Translations under genes and position numbers: made by a program | Source of the DNA: Candidatus Saccharicenans sp. | GTDB taxonomy: Bacteria; Acidobacteriota; Aminicenantia; Aminicenantales; Saccharicenantaceae | DNA: 64,000 bases | NCBI GenBank assembly: GCA_024653215.1 | Contig: JANLFU010000002.1 | Span: 266,447-330,446 of the forward strand | Reading direction: 5' to 3' | The notes under the pieces: generated by a model | The model's database searches: none | Seen by the model: the letters and a program-made list of their open reading frames with translations, nothing else | What the model was told of the DNA's origin: nothing | Part shown: piece after piece, positions 54,053 to 62,575 of the stretch | Numbering within the stretch: position 1 is the stretch's first letter | How the letters are laid out: every line of letters begins with the position of its first letter

Positions 54053-56410
54053 TCAATCCTGGACGATTATGACCACGGCCTGTTCTCCCTCGGGCACCCG
54101 GACTTCAACCTGCCGGCCGTCAAACTGTCCAGCCTCCTTACCGTTGATGAGTATCTGTCCCCTTTTCCTGGTTCCCAGGTTGAGTCTGATGGTGTTTTTC
54201 TTCAGGCTCTTCACCTCAAACGAAATTTCTCGCTGGGTATAAAGAAAATGACGGAAAACGGCCGGGGAGTCGGTCTTGAGCAATTCCCTTCCCTCTTCAA
54301 TAAGTCTCACCCGTGATGGGGACATTTCCACCTCGTAGTGGCGGCCGAGAATGGACATTCTCTTGAGGAGTCCCTTTGTTTCCGGCTTGAGCTGTCCGAA
54401 CCTGAACCCATCCCACGGGGTTATATCCAGGTATTCTTCCACCCCGATCAGGGCGAACAGCGGTCCCCAGCTCTGGTAACGCTGCCCCCCGGCTTCCCCG
54501 GTCCTGGAATCGAAATTTTCCGGGCAGAGCTGATAATTCTTCCAGATCCGCAAGAACAGGTCGGTGCTCTTGCGGGCGAAATCGGCGGCTACCAGGTCCA
54601 GGCCGTAGGATTTCAATCCCTGGTAGACCAGGTAGTTGGTCGGGGGCCAGATTGTTCCCCGCCAGTATTGCTGGTCGGAGAAAGCCGGGTCATCCCTGGA
54701 GATGGTGGGCAGGACGAAGTCCCCCCAGAACTCTTCAGGATTCAGCAGGTGGCGGAGCATCTTCAGGGCCTGCTTCTCGTCGGGAATGCGGGCCACCAGC
54801 GGGAAGAAGTTGGAGGCTGCCTTTCTGGTGGAAAAACGGCCGTCCCAGTGCCGGTCAAAATAAAAACCTTCCTTTTCGTTCCAGAGGTAGAGGTTCATCA
54901 GCTTCTTGGTTTTTTCGTACTCGTCCAGGAATTTTTTCCGGTCTTCTTCCTTGCCCAGAAACTCAGCCAGCCGGGCCAGGCAGTAGGAATCAAGGGCATA
55001 GAGACTATTCAGGTCGACGCAGTTCATCTCCATCGTACCGGTTCGGTCGTCGAAACCGGCCTCGTCCCAGTTGGGCAGGTCATCCTGGCCTGATTCCCAC
55101 ATGGCCCTTTGCTTGCCGCTGGCCTCTTTTTCCCACGGAGGCACCTCCCCGGCCACCAGACCGGCATCACTTCCCCACTCCAGCAGGCCGTCGTTATTGC
55201 CGTCCCTTCTGGGGTGGCCGCCGGGCATCGGTTCTGTCCAGAACTGGTGCCACTTCTTCAGGTAAGGATAGGCAAACTGGATCAGCTCCCGGTCGCCGGT
55301 CCTCAGGAATAGTTTCAACACGGCGAACGACCCGACCGGCGGCTGCGAGCGGTCTGGAGTGCCGTTGAAACGACCGCGCCAGTTAGGAATGTTGCCGTTT
55401 GGATACTGGGTCTGGAGGACAGCTTTGACCACGTCGCTGGCCAGCTTCTGGCTTTCCACCGCTATTTCCAGGGAATTGAAAAAGGAATCCCATTCGAAGA
55501 TAGTCCAGTGGTCCGGCTGACCGTCGGGACGCGGAAATATCCAGCCGCGGCCGGCCGGAGTATAGAAGCGATGATGCCCGTTCTGGTACAGAGACATCCA
55601 GAAGAGGTTGTTGGTGATGGCCTCGGCCGCTCCCTGGTAAAGTCCGGTAATTTGGAGTCTTTTTTTATTGTAGGCAAGGCGTTCCTCTTTGAGGATGTCG
55701 TTGATGGCCCCGCCGCTTCTGAAGCGGTAAATCCGGTCATTTATGGTTTCCAGACTTTCGCCGCTGCCGACCGCGAAATGCAGTTCGGTTTCATCTTTGA
55801 CCTTAAAGGTCAGGTGGAGCTCGTTCCCAACCGGCTCCACTTTTTCCGGGGCCAGGCTTAACCAGCAGAGGAACTGCTCGTTTTTGCGGGCGGTTGACTG
55901 TCCATGGATGTAACTGGAGGCTGGAAGGTAATAATAATTTCCCTTGAAATCCCAGGGAAAATAAAAGACCAGGACCACCCGGTCCAGTATGGCCGGAAAG
56001 CGATAGCGGCCGACGACGGTCTGCTCATCGCGCCGGCTCCATTCCACCAGCATTACATACTCATCAAGGGTGGGCTTGAGAAAAATCGGGGTCTCCCTTC
56101 CCTTCTTAAATGGAAGTCGCAGGTCGAACTTCATCGAGGCATAGAGGCCGTCGGGAGAATGGGGTCCCACCTCAGAAACCAGATAGAAGAAATCGTGAAA
56201 CTCGGCCAGCTGGTCCTGGCGATAAACCCTGGGGGCAAAGGCAAAGGCGGAAGACGGGCTGGGCACCACCACCAGGCCCGGCCAGGCCCTGGGGTCCAGG
56301 GCTCCGATGAAGGTATTTTTCCAGGGATAATAAATCTCTCCGCTGAGAGACAGAACAATAAGCAGAATGGCTGTTGAAGTCAGCAGCCAGAGCAATTTGG
56401 GGCTCTTCAT
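54053..56410 (-). CDS. exported GH63-like (alpha/alpha)6 glycosidase
   Basis: The 785-residue product has an N-terminal signal anchor ('LLWLLTSTAILLIVLSLSG'). The C-terminal half is an (alpha/alpha)6 barrel with 'WTIFEWDSFFNSLEIA', 'WESGQDDLPNWD', 'FDDRTGTMEMNCVDLNSLYA' and 'WRGTIWPPTNYLVYQGL'. These match the GH63/mannosyl-oligosaccharide glucosidase and YgjK type. The Asp of 'EWDSF' is the probable general acid. It should act on alpha-glucosides outside the cytoplasm; the substrate is not determined. It is transcribed away from the M20 peptidase gene. Confidence 0.87.
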   Translation of the reverse strand: MKSPKLLWLLTSTAILLIVLSLSGEIYYPWKNTFIGALDPRAWPGLVVVPSPSSAFAFAPRVYRQDQLAEFHDFFYLVSEVGPHSPDGLYASMKFDLRLPFKKGRETPIFLKPTLDEYVMLVEWSRRDEQTVVGRYRFPAILDRVVLVFYFPWDFKGNYYYLPASSYIHGQSTARKNEQFLCWLSLAPEKVEPVGNELHLTFKVKDETELHFAVGSGESLETINDRIYRFRSGGAINDILKEERLAYNKKRLQITGLYQGAAEAITNNLFWMSLYQNGHHRFYTPAGRGWIFPRPDGQPDHWTIFEWDSFFNSLEIAVESQKLASDVVKAVLQTQYPNGNIPNWRGRFNGTPDRSQPPVGSFAVLKLFLRTGDRELIQFAYPYLKKWHQFWTEPMPGGHPRRDGNNDGLLEWGSDAGLVAGEVPPWEKEASGKQRAMWESGQDDLPNWDEAGFDDRTGTMEMNCVDLNSLYALDSYCLARLAEFLGKEEDRKKFLDEYEKTKKLMNLYLWNEKEGFYFDRHWDGRFSTRKAASNFFPLVARIPDEKQALKMLRHLLNPEEFWGDFVLPTISRDDPAFSDQQYWRGTIWPPTNYLVYQGLKSYGLDLVAADFARKSTDLFLRIWKNYQLCPENFDSRTGEAGGQRYQSWGPLFALIGVEEYLDITPWDGFRFGQLKPETKGLLKRMSILGRHYEVEMSPSRVRLIEEGRELLKTDSPAVFRHFLYTQREISFEVKSLKKNTIRLNLGTRKRGQILINGKEAGQFDGRQVEVRVPEGEQAVVIIVQD

Positions 56411-56507
56411 AATTAAAATTTAATTCAATTTGTCGATATAATCAACCGCTTCGAAGCTTGAGTTCAACCCGAGCCTGTCCGGCTTAACGGGCCGGCTGGT
56501 TTACCAG

Positions 56508-56526
56508 AATAACCGGAGCGGTTATT
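56508..56526. promoter_or_regulatory. 19-bp palindrome in the GH63/M20 divergent region
   Basis: AATAACCG and CGGTTATT are perfect 8-bp arms around GAG. It lies 26 bp upstream of a TATAAT (56553-56558) that could serve the M20 gene. No plus-strand gene ends here, so a terminator role is unlikely; an operator is more plausible. Confidence 0.35.
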
Positions 56527-56583
56527 TCACTTTAAATTTTTCCATCGCTGAATATAATCAATTAATAGTGGAAAGGAGGGACA

Positions 56584-57714
56584 ATGGATTTCCTGAGGTA
56601 CTTCCGGTCTCGTCAGGGTGAGATGGTCAGGTTGCTGAAAAACCTGGTCCAGCTGGAATCTCCAACCTCCGAGAAAAAAGCCGTTGACAGATGCTGCGCC
56701 GAAGTTCTGAAGCATCTCACCGGCCTGGGAGGCCTGGTCAAAAAATTTCCCCAGAAGGAAATAGGCGACCTCCACCTCATCGAATTCGGCTGGCCCGGGT
56801 TTAAGCCCTCCGGAGGTCCGATCCTGATTCTGACCCACATCGATACCGTCTGGCCGCTGGGCACCATCGACAAAATGCCCTTCTACCTGGCCGGAGATAA
56901 GGTTTTCGGGCCCGGTGCTCTTGATATGAAAGCCGGAATTGTCATGGCGGTTTTCGCCCTGGGAGCTATCAGTAATCTTGGAGTCAGGCCCCGCCGAAAA
57001 ATCTGGCTGTTTATAAATTCGGCCGAGGAAACGGGAAACGAGGAAAGCCATCGCCAGATTGCCGCCCTGGCCAGGAAAGCCGGACTGGTACTCTGCCTGG
57101 AACCGGGCCTGCCCGGGGGAACGGTCAAAGTCCAGAGGAAGGGTCGGGTGGTGGTCAGGATAGACTGCAGCGGGCGCCAGGCCCATGCCAGCACTCCGGA
57201 TAAAGGCGTGAATGCCATTGAAGAGTTGATGGCCCAACTGTCAAAACTGAAAAAATTGAAGATAAAAGACCTGAGTCTGAATATCGGGCTGATTGGCGGC
57301 GGAGAGAAAGCCAACGTGGTCCCGGAAAAAGCCTGGGCCATCTGCGACCTGCGCTTCTGGACCTCCGGGGACCTGACCACACTGAGATCTTACCTGCGAG
57401 AGCTGAGGCCGGTTCTGAAAGGGGCCCGGGTCAAGGCCAGCCTGCAGAGCTTCACTCCACCGATGGAATTCAGTCCGGCTTCGCGTCAATTATTTAATCG
57501 AGCCAGTGAGATCGCTTCTTCACTGGGGATGGACCTCGTTCCGGGACGCAGCGGGGGCGGTTCGGACGCCTCGATCGCTTCTCACCTGGGGCTACCCTGT
57601 CTGGATGGGCTCGGGCCAGAAGGCGAGGGCATGCATGCCCCCCACGAGCATCTCCTTCTGACGACCATGATCCAGAGAACGGCCCTTCTCACCAGGCTTC
57701 TCCTGGAGCTGTGA
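56584..57714 (+). CDS. M20 family metallopeptidase (glutamate carboxypeptidase-like)
   Basis: The 376-residue protein has the M20 metal site in order: 'LTHIDTVWPLG' (His, Asp), 'GPGALDMKAGI' (bridging Asp), 'NSAEETGNEES' (catalytic Glu-Glu) and the late 'MHAPHEHLLL' His. The layout resembles carboxypeptidase G2-type enzymes, which release C-terminal glutamate or other acidic residues. No signal peptide is seen, so it is probably cytoplasmic. The ribosome site 'GGAAAGGAGGG' is strong. The dimerisation domain 'VRIDCSGRQAHAS' is present. Confidence 0.92.
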   Translation: MDFLRYFRSRQGEMVRLLKNLVQLESPTSEKKAVDRCCAEVLKHLTGLGGLVKKFPQKEIGDLHLIEFGWPGFKPSGGPILILTHIDTVWPLGTIDKMPFYLAGDKVFGPGALDMKAGIVMAVFALGAISNLGVRPRRKIWLFINSAEETGNEESHRQIAALARKAGLVLCLEPGLPGGTVKVQRKGRVVVRIDCSGRQAHASTPDKGVNAIEELMAQLSKLKKLKIKDLSLNIGLIGGGEKANVVPEKAWAICDLRFWTSGDLTTLRSYLRELRPVLKGARVKASLQSFTPPMEFSPASRQLFNRASEIASSLGMDLVPGRSGGGSDASIASHLGLPCLDGLGPEGEGMHAPHEHLLLTTMIQRTALLTRLLLEL

Positions 57715-57717
57715 AGG

Positions 57718-57746
57718 TTGACTTTATCATCCAATTTAGGTTAATT
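57718..57746 (+). promoter_or_regulatory. promoter for the serine-biosynthesis pair
   Basis: TTGACT (57718-57723), 17 bp and TTAATT (57741-57746) lie 37 bp before the aminotransferase ATG. The -35 is good and the -10 is moderate. Confidence 0.35.
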
Positions 57747-57782
57747 ATTTGGTAGGAATGACCAATTTCAAGGAGGAATAAT

Positions 57783-58931
57783 ATGATAAAAAAGTATTAT
57801 CTCTTATCACCCGGCCCCACTCCAGTTCCGGAATCGGTTCTGTCGGTGGCTGCCGAGCCCATCATCCATCACCGGACTCCTGAATTTTCCAAGATATTCA
57901 TGGAGGTGACCGAGGGTTTGAAATATGTCTTCGGGACCAAGGAAGATGTCTACATCCTGGCCGCTTCCGGAACCGGAGCCATGGAAACGGCCGTCATAAA
58001 TACCCTGTCGCCCGGAGACAAGGTTATCACCATCAACGGTGGTAAGTTCGGGGAGAGATGGGGTAACATCTGCCGGGCTTTCGGGCTGGACACCAAAGAG
58101 ATCGTCCTGCCCTGGGGTGAAGATTTCAGCCCGGAACAGCTGGCCGAAGAAATAAAGAAAAACCCCGGGGTAAAAGCCATTTTCACCACTCTGTCGGAAA
58201 CCTCAACCGGAGCCATCTTTGATATCAAGGGCTTTGGTGAGGTGGTGGCCGCTACCGAGGCCATCCTGGTGGTTGATGGCATTTCGGGCCTCGGAGCCAC
58301 GGCCTGCTACATGGACGACTGGAAGATTGATATCCTGGTTACCGGTTCCCAGAAATCGTTCATGATTCCGCCGGGCCTGGCTTACCTGGCCTTCAGCCCC
58401 AAGGCCTGGAAGCTGGTGGAAACCTCCAAGCTGCCCAAGTTTTATTTTGATATAAAGAAGTACCGGAAGAACCTGGAAAAGCAGACCACTCCCTGGACTC
58501 CGGCCGTTTCGCTCATCATCCAGCAGAAAAAGGCCCTGGATATCATCAAGAACATGGGACTGGATAACCTGCTCAGGCACCACCAGATTCTGGGTGAAGC
58601 CACCAGGGCCGCGGTTAAGGCCATAGGCCTTGAGCTCCTGGCCAAAAAGCCTGGAAACATCCTGACCGCGGTTAAGACCCCGGCCGGGGTGGACGGCAAC
58701 AAGCTGGTCAAGACCATGCAAAGCAAATACATGGCTTACATATCCAATGCCCAGGAGCCACACAAGGGCGAGTTCTTCCGCATTGCCCACCTGGGTTATA
58801 TGGGCGGCTTCGACATCATCACCGCCCTGTCCGCCCTGGAAATGACTCTCCTGGATCTGGGCTACGATAAATTCCAGGCGGGGGCCTCGGTGGCTGCCGC
58901 CCAGAAGATTTTAAGGGAGGGATGGCAATGA
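57783..58931 (+). CDS. class V aminotransferase, probable phosphoserine/serine-pyruvate type
   Basis: The 382-residue PLP enzyme starts 'LLSPGPTPVPESVLSVAAEPIIHHR', the signature of the serine-pyruvate/alanine-glyoxylate group. The PLP lysine lies near residue 191 in 'VTGSQKSFMIPPG'. It overlaps serA by 4 bp (ATGA). This pairing resembles the aminotransferase-SerA pair known in Thermotoga and archaea, where the class V enzyme stands in for SerC. A role in serine synthesis is therefore favoured over glyoxylate transamination. The ribosome site 'AAGGAGG' is strong. Confidence 0.9.
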   Translation: MIKKYYLLSPGPTPVPESVLSVAAEPIIHHRTPEFSKIFMEVTEGLKYVFGTKEDVYILAASGTGAMETAVINTLSPGDKVITINGGKFGERWGNICRAFGLDTKEIVLPWGEDFSPEQLAEEIKKNPGVKAIFTTLSETSTGAIFDIKGFGEVVAATEAILVVDGISGLGATACYMDDWKIDILVTGSQKSFMIPPGLAYLAFSPKAWKLVETSKLPKFYFDIKKYRKNLEKQTTPWTPAVSLIIQQKKALDIIKNMGLDNLLRHHQILGEATRAAVKAIGLELLAKKPGNILTAVKTPAGVDGNKLVKTMQSKYMAYISNAQEPHKGEFFRIAHLGYMGGFDIITALSALEMTLLDLGYDKFQAGASVAAAQKILREGWQ

Positions 58932-59833
58932 CCAAAATATTGGTAGCTGACACCCTGGATAAAGAGGCCGTGGCCGAGCTGCAGAAAGTTCCCGGTTTTG
59001 AGGTAACGGTTAAGACCGGGCTCAGCGAGCCGGAACTGGTTCAGATCATCCCGGAATTTGAGGTGGCCGTGGTTCGCAGCGCCACCAAGATAACCAGGCC
59101 GGTCATAGAGGCCGGAAAGAATTTGAAGTTGCTCATCAGGGCCGGTATCGGTCTGGATAATATAGACGTGGCTGCGGCCAAGGAAAAAGGAATAGAAGTG
59201 GCCAATACTCCGGCGGCCACTTCCATCTCCGTGGCCGAACATACCCTGGGCCTGATGCTGGGCGCGGTCCGTCATCACGGTCCGGCCAATCTGACCATGA
59301 AGCAGCACAAGTGGGAGAAAAAGGCCTTCACCGGGACCGAACTTTACGGAAAAACACTGGGCATTATCGGCTTCGGCCGTATAGGAAAAGAAGTGGCCAA
59401 AAGAGCCCTGGCCTTCGGCATGACCGTCCTGGCTTACGACGTGATCCAGATAACCACCGACCTGCCCGTTAAACAGGTCAGCCTGGAAGAGCTTATCAAG
59501 CAGGCCGACATCATCACCCTGCATGTGCCCAAGACCCAGAAACCAATTCTGGGTGAGGCCGAGTTTGCCATGATGAAAGACGGGGTGGTCATCGTCAACG
59601 TGGCCCGTGGCGGAGTCGTTGATGAAAAAGCACTGCTCCAGGCCCTGAACTCCGGCAAGGTTAAGGCCGCGGCCCTGGATGTTTTTGAGAAAGAACCGCC
59701 CGAGGATTTTTCGCTGATCGACCATCCCCGGGTAACGGCCACTCCCCATCTGGGAGCGGCGGCCGAGGAAGGCCAGAAAAGAGCCGGGATGGAAGTGGTC
59801 AGAATCCTGAAAGAAAAATTCGCCACGGGCTGA
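58928..59833 (+). CDS. serA: D-3-phosphoglycerate dehydrogenase, short form
   Basis: The start is the ATG at 58928, which overlaps the aminotransferase stop as ATGA and has GGAGG about 8 bp upstream. The NAD-binding motif is 'TLGIIGFGRIGKEVAKRA'. The catalytic Arg lies in 'VNVARGGVVDE', Glu in 'DVFEKEPP' and His in 'ATPHLGAAAEE'. At 301 residues it lacks the C-terminal ACT regulatory domain, so feedback by serine through that domain is not expected. It catalyses the first step from 3-phosphoglycerate to serine. Confidence 0.95.
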   Translation: MTKILVADTLDKEAVAELQKVPGFEVTVKTGLSEPELVQIIPEFEVAVVRSATKITRPVIEAGKNLKLLIRAGIGLDNIDVAAAKEKGIEVANTPAATSISVAEHTLGLMLGAVRHHGPANLTMKQHKWEKKAFTGTELYGKTLGIIGFGRIGKEVAKRALAFGMTVLAYDVIQITTDLPVKQVSLEELIKQADIITLHVPKTQKPILGEAEFAMMKDGVVIVNVARGGVVDEKALLQALNSGKVKAAALDVFEKEPPEDFSLIDHPRVTATPHLGAAAEEGQKRAGMEVVRILKEKFATG

Positions 59834-59911
59834 ACCGCGAAGTTCCGCCCGCTGCTGTAGCCTCTTCCCTAATCCTCGGATAGGCGTAGAATATAACTGG
59901 AAAGCAGACAC

Positions 59912-61066
59912 ATGGTATACCTGGATAATAATGCCACCACTCCCCTCGACCCTCAGGTCGCCGAGAAAATGGCCTGGTTTATCCGGGAACATTTCGGCAA
60001 TCCCTCTTCGCTCTATCCGATCGGGCGCCAGGTTAAAGAATTTCTGACCGAGGCCCGGGAACAGGTGGCCGCAGCCCTCGGGGCTCACCGCAGCGAGATA
60101 ATTTTTACCGGTTCCGGAACCGAAGCCGACAATTTTGCCATCATCGGGGTCCTGGAAGCCCGGCCCGAGAAAAAGCAGTTCATAACTTCAGCCATCGAAC
60201 ACCCGGCCGTCCTGGAGACGGCTCGATACCTGGAGAAAAGAGGTTACCTCGTTCATTACCTTCCGGTTGACCGGTTTGGACTGGTCGACCTTAACTACCT
60301 GGAGTCTGTTATTTCGGACGAGACCGCCCTGGTTTCGGTGATGATGGCCAATAACGAGATCGGTACCATTCAACCCCTGGAAGAAATAATAAGGCTGGCC
60401 AGGCGTTATGGAGTTCCGGTTCATACGGATGCCGTACAGGCTTTTGGCAAGATGGAGCTCAACGTCAGGAAACTGGGAGTGGACCTGCTGACCGTATCCT
60501 CCCACAAAATTTATGGACCCAAGGGAGTCGGGGCTCTCTTTATAAAAAAGGGAACGCCAATTCTGCCCTTTATCCACGGTGGTCACCAGGAATTCGGTCT
60601 CAGGGCCGGTACCGAGAACACGGCCGGGATTGTGGGCTTCGGCGAGGCGGCCCGTATCCTTCAGGAAAGGTGGAAGAAGGATAAGGACAGGCTGGAAAAG
60701 CTGGCCGAAAAATTGAAAACCGGCCTGGAAGAGAAAATTCCCAACATAATTTTTAACGGTCATCCAGAAAAAAGGATAAAATCGACCATAAATTTTGCCT
60801 ATCCCGGGCTGGAAGCCGAAGCCATTCTTTTGGCCCTGGCCACCAGGGAGATTTATGTTTCTACCGGCTCGGCCTGCAGCGAGGAATCAGAAGAGGCTTC
60901 GCATGTGCTCCTGGCCATCGGCCTGAAGCCAGAAATTGCCAGGTCAGCCATCAGGATGTCGCTGGGCCGGTTCAACACCGACCAGGATGTGGAGACCGTG
61001 CTCAAGGAGATGCCGGACATAGTTGCCCGGCTGAGAGCCATCTCCCCCTTTCAACCTGAAGTCTGA
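59912..61066 (+). CDS. cysteine desulfurase (NifS/IscS family)
   Basis: The protein begins 'VYLDNNATTPLDPQV', as do NifS-type enzymes. The PLP lysine lies near residue 199 in 'SSHKIYGPKGVGALF', and the persulfide Cys near 321 in 'STGSACSEESEEASHVL'. It supplies sulfur for Fe-S clusters and tRNA thiolation. The 384-residue length fits. No iscU or other scaffold is adjacent. It lies 28 bp before the pterin-binding methyltransferase gene, with which it may be co-transcribed. Confidence 0.95.
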   Translation: MVYLDNNATTPLDPQVAEKMAWFIREHFGNPSSLYPIGRQVKEFLTEAREQVAAALGAHRSEIIFTGSGTEADNFAIIGVLEARPEKKQFITSAIEHPAVLETARYLEKRGYLVHYLPVDRFGLVDLNYLESVISDETALVSVMMANNEIGTIQPLEEIIRLARRYGVPVHTDAVQAFGKMELNVRKLGVDLLTVSSHKIYGPKGVGALFIKKGTPILPFIHGGHQEFGLRAGTENTAGIVGFGEAARILQERWKKDKDRLEKLAEKLKTGLEEKIPNIIFNGHPEKRIKSTINFAYPGLEAEAILLALATREIYVSTGSACSEESEEASHVLLAIGLKPEIARSAIRMSLGRFNTDQDVETVLKEMPDIVARLRAISPFQPEV

Positions 61067-61093
61067 CCGGAAATATTTATATCCGGACTGAAG

Positions 61094-61897
61094 ATGCTTA
61101 TTATCATTGGAGAACTCTTAAATTCCAGCCGCCGGCCGGTGGAAGAAGCCTTTCTCCAGAAGGATGAGAGCTATCTGGTTGAGCTGGCGGTGGAACAGGA
61201 AAGGGCTGGTTGTTCCTATCTGGACCTCAATGCCTCTACCCTGCTGGACCGGGAGTCAGAGATACTTACCTGGATCATTCCCATTCTCCAGGATAGGACT
61301 TCACTGCCGATTTCCATAGACAGCCCCAGCCCGGCTGCCCTGGAAGCCGGGCTGAGAGTTCATCGCGGCCGGGCCCTGTTAAACTCGATTCCCTGCAAGC
61401 AGCGGGAGATGGAGGAAATAATTCCTCTCGTCTGTGACTACCGGCCCCAGGTCATTGTTTCCTGTCTTGACGACACTGGCTTCCCGGAGACTCCGGACCA
61501 GATGGTCAGCCTGGCCGGTAAAATTCTCAACCGGCTCTTCAGCCAGACTCCACTCGGCAAGGACGACATCTTCCTGGACCTGCTGGCCAGGCCATTGGCC
61601 GTAAGACCAGAGGCCGGGCGCCTCTTCCTGGAGAGCCTGCTCCTGGTAAGAAAAGAATTCCCGGGTATAAAGACCCTGGCCGGCCTGAGCAACATATCTT
61701 ATGGTTTGCCCAGGAGGCGGGTGGTCAACCTGACCTTTCTCAGCAATCTCATCGGGCATGGCCTGGACGCGGTGATTGCCGACCCGCTGCATCCGGATTT
61801 CCAGGCCACGGTCGTGGTCAGCGAATTCTTGAATAACCGGCCCGGGGCCAGGGAAAGGTTTCTGGTCTGGGCCCGGTCAGGACAGAAAGAAGACTGA
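61094..61897 (+). CDS. stand-alone methyltetrahydrofolate:corrinoid methyltransferase (pterin-binding, AcsE/MetH-like)
   Basis: The 267-residue TIM barrel aligns by eye with AcsE and the pterin domain of MetH: 'MLIIIGELLNSS', 'SYLDLNAST', 'LPISIDSPSPAALEAGL', 'RALLNSIPCKQREMEEI' and 'LAGLSNISYGLPRRRVVN', with the folate-contacting Asn in the last. It transfers methyl between CH3-THF and a corrinoid protein. It is not dihydropteroate synthase, which has different loop signatures. No corrinoid protein is adjacent; the only one in the window is at 27461. Confidence 0.9.
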   Translation: MLIIIGELLNSSRRPVEEAFLQKDESYLVELAVEQERAGCSYLDLNASTLLDRESEILTWIIPILQDRTSLPISIDSPSPAALEAGLRVHRGRALLNSIPCKQREMEEIIPLVCDYRPQVIVSCLDDTGFPETPDQMVSLAGKILNRLFSQTPLGKDDIFLDLLARPLAVRPEAGRLFLESLLLVRKEFPGIKTLAGLSNISYGLPRRRVVNLTFLSNLIGHGLDAVIADPLHPDFQATVVVSEFLNNRPGARERFLVWARSGQKED

Positions 61898-61901
61898 AAT
61901 C

Positions 61902-62441
61902 CTATGATTGATCCCTGAGCTGCCTCAAGTAAATTTCTCTCACCCGGAGAAAAAACTCCTGGTATCCCGGCTGCTTAAAGTCCGGGTAAGTCCAGTCCAG
62001 GAGCTTAACTCCTTTCCTGGTAAACAGTAATTCCAGGTGGGCATATATCCCCTGCCCAATCGGGATGCGGTGTGAAAAATCCTTGGCCGTGGCCATCACC
62101 AGGGCGGAAGCACTCAGATAACCGGGGTCGAGATTGACCGGTCTGGCCGGAGTCCGAAACCGCAGCCTGAAACTATCTTCCAGGTGGTTGGTCCAGACCT
62201 TGATGCCGGCCAGCTCTTCTGGTTGAATCAACCGGGCAAAGCTGACAAAGGCCCGGTACAGGACCGATCCCATCTGGGGTTGGTAGTAATCCGTATAGGT
62301 AAAAGGAAAAGAGGAGCTGGCCAGGTCAACCGGGCCGAACTTTTCCGACAGGCTGACCTCAGCCTGGTTTCGGATTTCTTCCCGGGAAAAAATAATTCCG
62401 CAGACCAGCTTGACCGGCTTGTAAGGCTTGATTTCAGCCAT
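61902..62441 (-). CDS. DUF4416 family protein
   Basis: The 179-residue protein contains 'VKLVCGIIFSREE', 'SFPFTYTDYYQPQMG' and 'LDPGYLSASALVMATAKDFSHR', the conserved blocks of DUF4416, a family of unknown function found in many anaerobes. No signal peptide or membrane segment is visible. It ends 4 bp from the converging pterin gene and is divergent from asnS. Confidence 0.9.
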   Translation of the reverse strand: MAEIKPYKPVKLVCGIIFSREEIRNQAEVSLSEKFGPVDLASSSFPFTYTDYYQPQMGSVLYRAFVSFARLIQPEELAGIKVWTNHLEDSFRLRFRTPARPVNLDPGYLSASALVMATAKDFSHRIPIGQGIYAHLELLFTRKGVKLLDWTYPDFKQPGYQEFFLRVREIYLRQLRDQS

Positions 62442-62538
62442 GTTTTGCTACCCGATAAATTAAAGTATCGAGACTAAATTTGCAAGCGCCGGCCGGAAAG
62501 TTCAATTAAAAAACAAAATCCCCAGCCGGGCCAGCGGA

Positions 62539-62566
62539 TTGATTTAGGTGGTCATTTTGATATAAT
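62539..62566 (+). promoter_or_regulatory. promoter for asnS, predicts a near-leaderless mRNA
   Basis: TTGATT (62539-62544), 16 bp and a perfect TATAAT (62561-62566) end only 9 bp before the ATG at 62576. Transcription should start about 3 nt before the start codon. No Shine-Dalgarno site is present. Confidence 0.55.
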
Positions 62567-62575
62567 TCTTCCATT

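Noticed and set aside
58862-60088. 408-residue minus-strand ORF spanning serA and the cysteine desulfurase start
   Set aside because: It is an antisense shadow of two real genes.
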